From the NCBI GenBank assembly GCA_022496805.1, contig CM040100.1:14475009-14539008 (forward strand): a stretch of DNA of 64,000 bases, written 5' to 3'. The first letter of the stretch is position 1. Each line of letters starts with the position of its first letter. The notes below the pieces were generated by a model. The model saw only the letters and a list, made by a program, of their open reading frames with translations, was not told the DNA's origin and searched no databases. The position numbers were made by a program, and so were the translations under genes. This DNA comes from Pohlia nutans. Its lineage: Eukaryota; Streptophyta; Bryopsida; Bryales; Mniaceae. Positions 36,201-47,942 of the stretch are shown one piece after another.

Positions 36201-39200
36201 TACGGGCAGTTATGTATCATACCTGTTTGCACTCAAATGTGTTAACACTCAAATGGGCGTCAGAAATTAATTTCTTTGTGTACAAGCATGATAATGCATG
36301 TTGTCGATATTAGTTTTTGTGGAGATGGATATGCATAAGCTAAATACATATTTGAGCATGTTGGCTTTGATTGATGGAACTCAAACCTACGGAATTGTAT
36401 TTTCTGTTGTTTAATGTTCTGGCCTTGTTATGCAGTCGAAGAAAAATTGGGAGAACTAACAAATGAGTCTGGAGGACTTAGAAAACAAAGGGTAAGTCAT
36501 CGATTCCCTCGACATTAATTCTTCATGCTTGCTTCTGCTGTTCAGATCTATAAAGCATTGATATGAAACTGCCTGCAGTGTTGCTTTGACCCCTAAAGTT
36601 CTTTGATGTATTTTTTCCAAAACTGCCAAAATAAGGCTCCAAAACTGCCACAAAATAAGGCATGTACTGAAATCGTAGGATTTAAGACAAATAAGAGATT
36701 TCTTACTGTAACCGTAAGATCTTGTACTTTCCTTATATGACTACTACCTCACAACTACCTCACCAATTTTCAAGGTCTTAAGTTCTTGTATCTCTAAGAT
36801 CATAACATTCAATGTTAGCTGAACTTTTTTCCCCCCTTCAAAAGCTAGGACAATAGTGATTTGGAGGGGTAAATCTTCATTTTTAATTAAACAACTATGG
36901 CACCAAAAATGTTTTATCTTCTATATTGACAAGTTCAGTAAATGAAAGCAAAATGTCATGGTCACTGAAGGTGTGTAACATTTTCAAAAAAATACATTAA
37001 CTAGGAAGAGGCATGGTTTGGAAGAAAGTATTGCAAGAAAGTATTAAATCGCTCATAGATTTGACACAGAATTGAATGGTGTCAATCACTACAATTTCGT
37101 TTTGGAAAATTGTGAAAACTGATTTCAAAAACAAATCTTATATGTTATTTCCCAAACTACTCACAAAATGAAATTCTTCATACTTCTCACCTCGCAAGTC
37201 ATAATGGGATGAATAAAAGCTTCATATGTAGCTTTGAGTATATTCTATTGAAAAAAAAACTCTAAAAATTTTGAATATATTTTTTTTTGTAAGAATAAAT
37301 TGTTCCCAAAGAAGAAAAGAAAACACAAGAACAAAATTGTTCCCGAATAAGAAAGGAAAACACAAAAATTAAATTGTTCCCGAAGATGAAAAGAAAAGAC
37401 ATTACAAATCATAAGTTTACAACCACTTCTTCAAATGCAATGAGACTGAGTGTGCCTCATAGCTAGTTCATTTTACATGTTCAAAAAAAAAACAAAAACT
37501 GCATCCACAATTGCGTGCTCGAATGCTGTTTTTGACCTCCAGATTGAACTTAGTCTTCCTCATTCCGGATGTCTACTAACGTGACGGACACTTGTGGTTG
37601 CAGGATACTGCAAAACAATACCTAAAGCTCTTGGTGCTTACAGCAGCCTCTGGTGGCACTGTAAATGGGGCTGCCGCCTGCAGGTTTGTTATTCATCATC
37701 TATGCTTTTGCTATTGAGGTCTGCTTTGACGGGAACCTAATGTGCAGCAGAATGAGAACAAAACTTAAGAGTTAGTGGCAATGCTGCAGTGCTCGTGACT
37801 TGTCGATGCTTTTGGAGGCACTTCTCAAGACTCAGAAGCTGTCTTTGCTGAAGGACATCATGAGCAAGAATGGTACGGGTTTAAATTGTCGTTCTACCAG
37901 TTGTTGCAAATTCTACTCTATGGGTGCATCGTCATTGACAGATTCATACATTAGTTATATTGTTGCAAGTCCATAGAATTCTCAATTATGTTAGATCTGG
38001 AGTAGCATATCCTATCTATAAATTCGATCTCTATGATGAAATTCGGTTTATGCACTGTGAATGGTTTAATATCTGATTGCTAATGGCGAGGTGGAGGTGC
38101 AGGTTTACAGATGTTCCACAACTTGCTCAAGCAGTTCCGGAAGTCATTTGAAAAGAGACCAATCCTTCGCAAGCTGTTAAAGGTTCTAAACTACACTTTG
38201 AACTGCATATCACTCGGTTTTGCATATTTAAATTCCACCAATCTGGATCCAGATTTATTGCTGGAATGATGTGCGTTCTTGTATGACGGAAAAGTCGATA
38301 ATATGATTGCTGCAATTTGTGTAATTGATTAGAGATTGATTGCACACTGAAACTACATCTTCTTTACATTGGATAAGAGAATATTTTTACAGATTTATAT
38401 AATTTATCTGTCAACAGGTTCTGGACCATCTAGCAAAAAGCAGAGTCTTGACTGTGGAGCACATTTACAGTCCTCCGCGATCAGGCACAGAATGGTAAAT
38501 CTCGTTGTTGTTTATCTATTGGGTTAATTATATTTGGCGCTTATTGCAATCGTCTGGGTTCCCCGTCTCGCGGTTTCAGAACTATGGCTTCATTGTCTGT
38601 GGGAAATTTTAAACAGGATTCTGATCGTGATGTTCCGTGTATATGCAGCTTTTCCGACACACTCTTTGACCTTTCTAGGCATGATGATATGGAGGTATTA
38701 TTCAGTCCAACTAGAGTGTTGTACTATTTTTTAGTGCCTTTCCTCTCTTACTCTCATTGGTCGCAAGTGTTACAACTTTAAGTATGTGTGACTAGGGACT
38801 TGAGCATTGTGTGAACGTACTTTGTTGGGGTACATGATTTCTAGCTTTAGTCGTAGACAATCAGTTCTGAGGAAGGCTGGAAGATGAATAGTGCAATATT
38901 TTGACGAATAGTCCTTTGGCATGATCGTTGTGATGGGAGTTATGAACATGGAAAGAATGCTCTCCTTCTGCTAAGACGTTCATGTGTTGATCCTCGATTT
39001 TAATGATGCAGGTTCAGAAAATGGCCCGTGACTTTAGGAAACAATACGTTCCACCACGGCCACAATATAAACCAGTCATAAACACTGAAAGATCCCTCGT
39101 TAAATCACCTCTGCAGCAGCCACCTGTGGCTGTTTCGTCACCATTAGTGACTGAGTCTCCTCAAGTAGGTTCAACAACTAGTAATTCAGCAGAGCAGACA

Positions 39201-40906
39201 CCCTCTTTGCAGGTTGGAGCAGTGGAAGAGAAGCCAGCAAACCCTCCTACCGCTACTAGGCGGAAAAGGCCAAGCCGTTGGGACACTGTCCCTGATTCTG
39301 GAACGGCTGTTGTAGCAATTGGGATGCCAAATTCAGCGGCTGCAGCAGCATCAGTACGTCATCTTCCAGCAGTTTCAGGCTCGCAACAAGTATCCTCGTC
39401 AGTTCCTGCTGACCCTTCATCAAGAGTTTCAATTACCCCGGCACCAGGACGACCTTCAGGTCCGTTTCCACCCGTCGAACGCAGCACATCCTGGGGTCAG
39501 CAAGTGGTGCAGCCTCAACATCATCAAGCATACCCACCCGGTCACATTTCTGTTCAAAGGCAAGCCATTTCTCCGGGGCTCATGCACTTGAGGGCTCCCA
39601 TGGGGAATGAGTTGCCTCCAGCGCTGCAGAGGCCCTACTCTGGACCACACCCGCCCATGCAAGGTCCCTTGCAAATGCCACCAGTCGGCGCGCATCCTTT
39701 AGCTTTTCCATACAATCGAGGGCCGCCCTCGAACCAGGCTGCTCCATCCTTGCATGCTGGGCAATGGCCCTTGATGCACCCTATGTTTGCTGGGCCTCCT
39801 TTTCCACCTCCACCGCCACCTCTACCCCCAGGCTCAGTACGACCAGGGTGGGCGCATACTGGCCCAAGACAACCGGATGTGCGAACTGCAAGTGTTGAGA
39901 CTGGACAATCGGAGGCGGCCGGAGAGCCTCCGGTACCAGGAATGTCACCTGCAAGCCTCCAGGTCAGTGATAACATTGCTAGCGTTGTCCCAGAGGGAGC
40001 ACCTGCAGGTTCTGCTAAGCCCGTAAACGAATGCTCCAGTGGGACAAGATCAGAGGCTCCAGCTCCACGCATTCGCAGGGACGAACACGGGGCCAAGACA
40101 TCTGGACAGCATGACTCAAATGTAGTAAATCGTGCGCGCAGTAGTGTACCAGACATTAAAGAGTCTACACAACATGCATACCCTCATTCAGAAGGCGCTC
40201 AAAGCAAAGGGCAGAGGGAGATGAGCTGGGAAACTCCTGAATGTTCAAGCTTCCACCACCATGTGAGCTTGTGCTGCACTCTTACCTTTTGAAATGTGTG
40301 AAAAGAGACTGTGAGTCCATTTCTAAATCTCTTCTACTGTTATGGATTGTTTGCAGGTTTCTGGCATGATCCGTGCTCGGGTTGAGATGAAGCACTTGGT
40401 AAGTCACTTGGAGCTTCTGACCCGAATTCAACAACGTGCTGATTTATTTCCACGTGAAGTAGTCTGACTGGCTTAATTCATTACATCGATGGAACTTTTG
40501 GAAACCTGGCTTTATCCACTACCTCTTTGACGACAATAACTGCTGGTTCTTCTTCAGGTACATTATAAGGATTTGGAGAAGTTTTGCAGCAAGCTGACTG
40601 AAGTTGTCACTCGTAAGGAAATTAAGAAGTATAGGGAAAACAAAAATCAGGTAAAGGGGATGCATGCTCTCAAATCAGCGTGGTTTCTGGCTCGTGTTGA
40701 CGTAGTGGCTAGTTGAATTTTTGCTCTGAGTGCACGAAGTGTGTAATTTATCGTTGTGGAACGAATAGTTGATATGAATATTGGGTTGATTGCAGGGGAT
40801 GACAAAAACCATTTTCAGAAGCAAACTACTGGAGAAGGTGGATGCTTATGTAGACTTGCAAATTGCGCTTTATAGCAAATTGAAGAGTGGCGAAGGGCAG
40901 TCCTGA
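30273..40906 (+). CDS. ASHH2: ASHH2/SDG8-type histone H3K36 methyltransferase (CW-AWS-SET)
   Basis: Nuclear enzyme predicted to methylate histone H3 Lys36. 22 coding exons join in phase: 30273-31749, 31923-32252, 32550-32669, 32789-32999, 33486-33655, 33819-33907, 34050-34178, 34326-34442, 34662-34754, 35054-35131, 35459-35515, 35658-36099, 36436-36491, 37604-37683, 37790-37872, 38103-38182, 38418-38494, 38649-38694, 39012-40262, 40357-40398, 40558-40650, 40796-40906; 1743 aa. Order: acidic repeat-bearing N-terminus; CW zinc finger (KCDDCKKWR near 686), which in this family reads H3K4 methylation; Cys-rich AWS (800-842); SET (845-970) with [12 protein letters not shown] and FDYN; post-[13 protein letters not shown]; a conserved helical region ([15 protein letters not shown]); a Pro-rich part with KRPSRWD (1246-1662); and a C-terminal helical segment resembling an SRI domain, which would bind RNA polymerase II. 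Length and order match plant SDG8. Exon 18 was placed at 38649, since the earlier acceptor at 38579 would create a stop. Confidence 0.93.
30795..31185 (+). repeat. Coding tandem repeat in exon 1 of the SDG8-type gene
   Basis: Four consecutive 42-bp units (30951-31118) encode [18 protein letters not shown] 14-mers. Longer related units ([14 protein letters not shown]) flank them on both sides. All lengths are multiples of three, so the frame is kept. The product is an acidic Gly/Ser/Thr-rich, probably disordered stretch of about 130 residues. Confidence 0.9.
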
Positions 40907-42315
40907 ATCAAGAGAGGTGCCAGCTTCATTCTGGGTCCAGTTCAGTGGCATTTGTACAGTAGCCTCAAAGAAAGCCCCTTCCCACTTTTGCGTTGTAGTG
41001 TAGACTTATTCTTCAAAATAATGGCAACAAACACGGGGGCACCACTTGATGCATGTGTCCCTTCTTACAGAAATTTACGTTGTTGTGGCAACCATTTACC
41101 TCAGGTTAATGGAACAATTTTTCCTTCCTTGCAGTCTCGAGAAACTGGGCTATGGTTTTTCCTGGGTTGAACTGTGTGTTATTTTATTTTCCTACTCAGG
41201 TAACAGGTAGTATGATATCCCCGTATTTTATCATTTATTGATTGCTCCTGATGACTCTGCAGGATCAGGCAGTATAATTCATTGTGATGCTTGCTGCATA
41301 CGTGTTCATTGATATTGAGTTATTATTGCTTCCCTCATGAGAAACTTTTGAAATTGGATTTACCGTATGCTGAAGTTGATTACCACTTTTGATGGACATA
41401 TAAATAGTACAGCCATTACGAGGGTTCACTTGCAATTCAAGCAGCTAAGTGCTCCATTTGTGGTGTGAACTGCCAGCAGGCTGCCGCACTAAGACTGCTT
41501 GTGGATTGAGCCATCTGAGGGTCCAGTGAATTCATAGGCTGGAAGCCTGGGTTCCTGTGCCCTGCTTTATCTTGGCTGAAGAATTTCAACCACCGCCACC
41601 GTGCTATCCCATTAAGAACTTGCCAGTTGCACCAAGCTCCCCAAGAAACTGGCATGGGAGCGTGAAGATGAGGTTCGGAATTCTGCAAGTTGGTGCTTGG
41701 TTAGCTTCTCATTGCCCTTGCTGTTGAACATAATCTTCTATTAGCAGCTATGATCCGGTAATTGCCTGTTTGGGGTTAAGGCATCAGAGGCTCCTGTTGG
41801 TTTTCTTTTGTGCTTGCTTGATTTGTTAAATATGAGTTTTCCTCATGTTTCTAACCTGCAGTAGGTATTTTACAGGTAAACAATTCAGAATTTGTATCAG
41901 CATCACTGGCGCTTCTCCATCAATGTATCTTCTGTATCATATTTCCCTGAAGCTGGTTGTGAAGACCAGTTTTCAAGGGATGCGCATGGATAAACGAATC
42001 AGCATTGTCGACCAAGGCAGGTCCAGTGGACTACTATCACTCCCAAATTGGCATGGAAGCAGAGTGGGGATCTCAGATGTCGTTGAAGTAGAAATTATGC
42101 CTGCCTGGTGCAGAAGCTCTAAGGTCAGGCTTCCATGTATGGGTGGCCGGTCCTCAAAAGGAGGAAGCTCTACCAAAATGGGTGAAACCAGGAGAACTCA
42201 AGAGTAAATATTTCATTTGTACCGAAATGGGTGGAATATGGGTGGTTCTTGAGACCTCATTTCTTGTCTTCTAGTGCCTTTCACCCAACCGATCCCCACA
42301 TGGAAGCCTGCACTA
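40907..42315 (+). other. 3' UTR and downstream flank of the SDG8-type gene
   Basis: Moderately GC-rich non-coding sequence. Frames such as 41845-42207 have no domain features. No other gene is supported. Confidence 0.4.
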
Positions 42316-42714
42316 AGAGCATGCCCAACAACATCACTTTTCAAGGGACCAACGCCAATGTTCACATCAAGAAATGGTGTAGCAGGCTCTAACTTGAGTT
42401 TTGCCCGCCATATGAGGCTCCCTTGGCACAAGGGAATTACTGGTGCTAAACATGGATGAGGGAGGAATCAACAGATTTGGAAGCATTGATGAGAGCCAGA
42501 GAAGTTGACGTGCACCTGTTGAGTAGGTGTTGGCCTGACACGTGTTAGATTCATTCTCAACAGGGACAAGGAGTTCCAAATGAAATAAGTGGAATAAAGT
42601 CATAGGTGGTCGGTGGTTGGTAAATGGTTGGATGCTGCTGGGGATCTCAAGCATGCCCGTCAAACGCAAATGGAGTTGGGTCCATGATTTTTTTAGATCT
42701 GTTGGGCATGCTCT
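42316..42714. mobile_element. Possible MITE with AGAGCATGCCCAACA tips, 399 bp
   Basis: AGAGCATGCCCAACA at 42316 recurs inverted at 42714 with 15 matching bases. The interior is unrelated to a gene. The target duplication is unclear. Confidence 0.6.
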
Positions 42715-42957
42715 AAGGTAGCGAACCCATTCCCGTGGCTTTTGGTGGTTTCTATTATTCGAATGAATTCTATCTTTGTTTCCGATTTATCCCCATTAAT
42801 CCCAGAGGATTTCAACACACTAAAATATGTATTATTTGGATATAATTACTGAATGAATAAGTATTGAAGTATTGAAAGTAGTAGAGTCCCAATCACAAGC
42901 CTGAGGATTGCATCTATAGTATCACATGGAAGCATCTTTGACTATGATGCAACCTAA

Positions 42958-43257
42958 GGCCCACTTTATACACATGTTGGGGCTGGATGGAAGGCCGGCC
43001 CGATTCAGTCCGGCCCAAGTTTGGAGTTCGGGCCATAGCAAACCTTGTCCCGATTTCATCAAACCGGCCCAAAGATTTGGTGCCAAAATCATGCCGCATA
43101 GGACGCCACGTAGGAAAAATTGTTCCTTCCGGCCCGGCCCTAGTATAAAGCCCTTGGACTGGATTTGAAAGAATCGAGCGATCCTATTGGTTGAAATTGG
43201 TTGAAATTTGAAGAGTTCGGGCCGGCCTTCAATCCAGCCCCAAATATAAAGTGGGCC
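42958..43257. mobile_element. Tourist-like MITE, 300 bp, TAA target duplication
   Basis: TAA at 42955-42957 and 43258-43260. The tips GGCCCACTTTATA are inverted, and the similarity continues into GGGGCTGGAT(G/T)GAAGGCC about 17-20 bases in. A 3-bp TAA duplication with GGSCC tips fits PIF/Harbinger. Confidence 0.88.
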
Positions 43258-43260
43258 TAA

Positions 43261-44367
43261 AAGTATCTCATGTTTTACAAGTCACATGCTTCGATGACAA
43301 TTGCAATATAAATTCTGAAAATACTAAAAATATAGACTGAATGACCACAACTCTAATCTTATGGAAAGTTGGTAGTGCTTCTAGATCCATTTGAATGTTA
43401 TCTCTTAATTTAGAGTCCCATCTTGCTAAATTCTTTGAACAAAGAGGACTGATGTGATAAAGCCCTAATGAATCTTCCTTGCTGCCAGGAGCACAGACCA
43501 CTACACGAGGGGTATCTCAGCTATTGTATTTTTAAAATTTATTTATGTATTTAGAAACACACAGTAAGCTTGAGGCTTGAACCATTACTATGCAACACCC
43601 TTCTCCACTTTCACGTATGGGTACAAATTTTCACCTTTGGTACATGAGGACGAAATTGTTAAATGGATGGACAAACAAATCAAATCGAGGATGGACGGTC
43701 ACTGCTAGAGTTCATGGAGCATACAGAAACATAAAACACATTCTTAATAACCAATTACATACCAAAGTTGACTTGCACCTAATAAATAAAGCACTAAAAA
43801 ACATTCATCAAAAACTTACAACACATTACACTCACCAAAAGAAGAAAAGAAAACAAACATTACCAATCTTACCCTAAATAAATGAAATAATGCCAGATGG
43901 CTCAAATCTAGGGGCCACGCAGGAATCGAATCCGGACCACCTCATGCAGACTCCCTAGACTTCTCGCACCATACTCCAACTTAAAGGAGTGACCATTCAA
44001 CACACAACTCCCCACATAACCATACAAAACTAATCAAAATATTAACTTTACTTGTTCTTGTTACTTTTGTAACTATAGAATCTATTCTTGAAAGAGGGCA
44101 TCAAGGGTAGCATGCGCCCTCTTGGTCCTCGTGGCCACATTAGTAGCACTTCCTTCAACAAACTCTTCATTCACGCACGTTAGTCCCGGGCCACAATTCC
44201 TCTTTCTTTTAAATGGATGGTAATGGTCACATCTACCTTAGAGTTGGCCCACCCCACAAACAACAATTTTTTTGAATGGTGGGAATTGTTTTTTCCCATT
44301 GAGTCAAGTAATTATTTAACCTTGTAACTTAAAGAGGTGGTGCTAAAGGACTATCACCGAAGGTAGT
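43261..44367. other. Intergenic region with a possible tRNA-derived SINE trace
   Basis: On the minus strand, GATTCGATTCC (43932-43922) matches a Pol III B-box (GGTTCGANNCC) at all but one base. I could not place a convincing A-box upstream. The 95-residue frame at 43590-43877 has no recognisable domain. Nothing else is supported. Confidence 0.25.
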
Positions 44368-44404
44368 TTAACCCCCTAATTGCCCAAGCGACCAATATTG
44401 GTCG
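44368..44404 (+). mobile_element. Unpaired left end of a TTAA-type element
   Basis: TTAA 44368-44371 is followed by CCCCCTAATTGCCCAAG (17 nt) and then a perfect 16-bp palindrome CGACCAATATTGGTCG (44389-44404). It has the same layout as the complete elements, but I found no right end. Confidence 0.6.
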
Positions 44405-45707
44405 ATGGTTATTTTTGGTGACACTCTAGGAGCTGGAATTCATCTTTTTTGAATTTTTCATTTATATTTGGATTAAGAAACAAGTTTTCTCAAAGCTTGA
44501 AATTTGACTTATATTGCGCAATAATTGCATAATTATGGGAGAGGTTGTGAAGACAAGTATATCATAGAGGCACAACCATTTTCCATAGTTTTGAGTTATA
44601 AAATGAAAGCTAACTCCATTCATAGGTTGACGTACAAATGAAAGTTGTAGATGACGACTTTTCCATGATATCCATACGGTTGGATTAAGTACTAGTGCCA
44701 AAATATGTTTAGATTTGATTTAAAAACAGATTGTTATTTTAATTATATGAAAAATAAAAAATACTCATTATACTATGAATTTTAGAATAAGTGCATAATG
44801 TGCAATATTCAACCTATAAAATTATTTTTTGATTGCTTGCAAAGAGATTTCAAGAAACCTTTATTGAACTATAGTATAACTTATGTGAACAACTTCACCA
44901 GTATTGAAGCATAATGATTTACAAGATGAGAGTATTAAAATTGTAATTTTAGTGAATTTTCAAAGCTTTTTCTTGTAAATTCATTTAAAAAAAATTTAGG
45001 CATTATATTCAAATTCAATTGTACAAATATCTTCTAATATGATTGTCATACATATGCTCTTTAGAGTTGAAGCTCAAAAAAGTTAAAGAATCCTCAGTTT
45101 ATAATACATTTAGGTATTGCCCGAAACCTCCTAGCATTTAGGCATTACTGAGACATTTTGGTCAAGTGTAAATTGATTTTGAGTATGATAGTCGACAAGC
45201 ATGTAAAGTTGGATATCAAATGACCATGTAAGGATACAAACACAAAATATTAGAGGTAGAGGATATTCATATTTCATCTATGTTCTACAAGTGTCTTTTA
45301 GCACAGGAAGAGACGTTGGATTCTTTAATTTGCCTTCAATTAACATTTTGAAAGTCTTACGCCTATTCAAAACTTCAAAACTTTATAACTAATTCTATAT
45401 GAGTCTATATAATCTCATTCAAAGTAGATCAGATGTGACTTTTTTTTGTCTTTCAAGAAAAATTAAATAATAGTAAATTTTAGTTTCTAATACATCCATA
45501 CAAAGATAACCCATCTCATTATGCATTAAAAGAAAAATTTGAAAAAATATATATGTACACCGCATAAGATTACTTCCCAAATTTACATTCCAAAATAGGG
45601 CAGCAATAATAAATTATCATACATGTCATTCGTCGTTAAATAATTAATAGAGTTAAATTTGCTTGTCGATAATTAGTAGAATTTAGTTTACGTGCAACTT
45701 GTGCAAT
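44405..45707. other. Gene-free AT-rich region
   Basis: Very AT-rich, with no supported gene or repeat boundary. It may be the decayed body of the element whose left end lies at 44368. Confidence 0.35.
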
Positions 45708-45711
45708 TTAA

Positions 45712-46250
45712 CCCTTAAACGTACCACTCCTTTGTAGGAAAGTCAAACTACACAATTTAGCCTTCAAGATTTATCAAAATATATTTTGTAATATTTTTCA
45801 TGCATGGAATTGAATGTTTCCTATCAGTCTTGAAATTTTCAGATTTTTTTGATTTAATACGGCCTTTTTAACAAATTTTTAAGTCAAATACTTCAAAAAA
45901 TAAATTTTATTACAAAAAAGCTTTAAAAAATTAATATTTTTTTGGGAGCAGGTACAAATTACAATGCAGAATCACATGATATGTTTTCCATAGAAATTTT
46001 TTATTTAAATTTTGAAATTCGAAAGGTGAACATCCTATGTAGTGTAATTCAAACCTTGAGCTACAAAGCTTGCACAAGCAATAAAATACTCAATAATTGG
46101 AATTTTTAAGATTTGATAAGTGGAGTACAAACTAGACTTAATAAATTTCATTTTCTTAGTTGGGTGTATTAGCAACAAAAGTCATCTTCAAGATCAAAAT
46201 TGGGTTTGACCAACAAACGTCCAGAAACTGGACGCTGGGACGTTTAGGGG
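45712..46250. mobile_element. TTAA-flanked element, 539 bp
   Basis: TTAA 45708-45711 and 46251-46254. The tips CCCTTAAACGTACCA and CCCCTAAACGTCCCA are inverted. The right end carries GTCCAGAAACTGGAC (46219-46233), exactly 17 nt from the tip. The left end has TCCT-N4-AGGA 16 nt in. Confidence 0.8.
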
Positions 46251-46598
46251 TTAACCCCTAAACATTAGGCAGGGTCCGTTGCTTTCTTGCCGTGTCTCTC
46301 ACATACAGAACCCAACTCCAATTACTGAGAGACATGTGTTGTTTCCAACTAATCCATCTGCTCATGGACAAATTCTCGGTGTCGGGGATTAGTGAAAGAT
46401 TGTATTTTTTTCCTTCTCTTGGGCTCCTTGTGTTTAGTGTGGTCTTCTGTTTTTTTTGGAAAATCGGTGTAACTTATGCAAGAAATCTGAACGGTGTATT
46501 CATTGCAAATGCTTGCCATTTAGACACTATTACCTGGGAAATTACTAACGCTGACATGATCGATTTAGTAAAGGAATGGAACCCCCTTCCCCCATTAA

Positions 46599-46904
46599 CC
46601 CCTAAACGTCCCAGCGTCCAGAAACTGGATCACGAACAGATTCAAAACCTTACAACTTTTTCATACAACCTCGGATGACTTTCATCCAAATCATCTTTGT
46701 AGGCCTATTAAATTCTCTACCAATTATAATAAATCTCTAGTGATGACAAGTTGTTGAAAATTGGAGAGGCCTCCAACTATAAGTATGTCAAATTTGTTGG
46801 GTAGATTTTAGACTTGCAATGGTCCTCTCATGTGCACCTCATGTACAGTACATCGCAGCCATGCTAATATCTACTTTTGTTCAAAGGGTTGGTACGTTTA
46901 GGTG
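46599..46904. mobile_element. TTAA-flanked element, 306 bp
   Basis: TTAA 46595-46598 and 46905-46908. The tips CCCCTAAACGTCCCA and CACCTAAACGTACCA are inverted. The palindrome GTCCAGAAACTGGAT lies at 46616-46630, 17 nt from the left tip. Its first 32 bases are an inverted copy of the right end of the element at 45712-46250. Confidence 0.75.
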
Positions 46905-46908
46905 TTAA

Positions 46909-47942
46909 AAAGGTTAAGTTGCAAAAATTTATTAAAATTTTGAATTATTATACTTCTGGGATTTGAAGTGAAAACAGGGACGTGAAGTGAACACACAAGA
47001 TGGAAAATCAGGAGATTAAGGGTTAAATATAGGGTAAATATAAATCATCTATTTTTCAGTGAATCGTTGAAAACAAAGTTGGGATAGTAAGTCAGATGAA
47101 CATTCCTAAACCCTACGCAAATCGTTCGTAGACATCCAAGACTGCAAGAACCAGAAAATACTTACTTCTACGTGGGAAAAAATCACCACGTTTCAGTCAA
47201 TATTTGGAAATGTAGAACATAGCAAACTAAAACGAAATTACAAAACTGAGAGCCTTATTCTGGGAATGCATTGCATCCATCAAAGCACTCCAGGACCCTT
47301 TGCGCATAATTATATCTCTGCGGGCAGAAAAGCATCTAAAGGACAGGGACGTATCAACCCAACAGGGCAGGGAGGAGCCCGTTGGTCAGTTGCATCTTCA
47401 GAAACTATTTCTAAAGCCAGCCAGGAATAAAGTAACATGGGAGCATCGACACACTCCACAATTAATAATATCGTCAGTGGCTTTGCACAGTAGCAGTCCA
47501 CTTGGAAGAAATCGGTCCAGAAAATTCACTCACGCATATGAACCAAGAATTAAGAAACCGACATGTACGTACATACGTACGTACTGCGGGCCCCTAACCT
47601 AGGTAGATAAAAATTAATACTCCGTTCCATAGCTTCAATGTACCTGTCACTCGCATGAATCATACACGTCGGTGGTGTATACCCAGGCTGGGAGTAACAC
47701 AATGATACCCAAGCGGTTGGTTGTTGCCGTGCGCTTGGAAGGCTGCAGCTGCTGCTGATGGAGAAAAAATGGTCTTCCTACTGGTCCATGGGTGAAGATG
47801 AGTTTACACTTGAAGGTTCGCATCCACCCCCAACACTTGCATCAATCAATATAATTCCTATGTAAATGTCTTCGTAACAGGTGATAGTAGCGGTAACTAT
47901 CTTAAAATTGGAGGACGCATGAGTCTGCTATGGTATGGTAGC
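46909..47942. other. 3' flank of ABCF1 and intergenic DNA
   Basis: From about 47.1 kb the sequence is less AT-rich and probably includes the ABCF1 3' UTR (minus strand). An unpaired GGGTTAA lies at 47020-47026. No gene seen. Confidence 0.4.

Noticed and set aside
38580..38648. Earlier start for exon 18 of the SDG8-type gene at acceptor TTTCAG (38574-38579)
   Set aside because: Joined to exon 17 it makes a TGA codon at the junction. The acceptor ATATGCAG ending at 38648 keeps the frame and gives the family-like [13 protein letters not shown].
41772..41779. GGGGTTAA downstream of the SDG8-type gene
   Set aside because: The following bases do not fit the TTAA family tip and there is no palindrome at 17 nt; treated as chance.
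46292..46678. 128-residue plus-strand frame with a hydrophobic stretch
   Set aside because: Crosses the boundary of the TTAA element at 46599 and has no recognisable domain.
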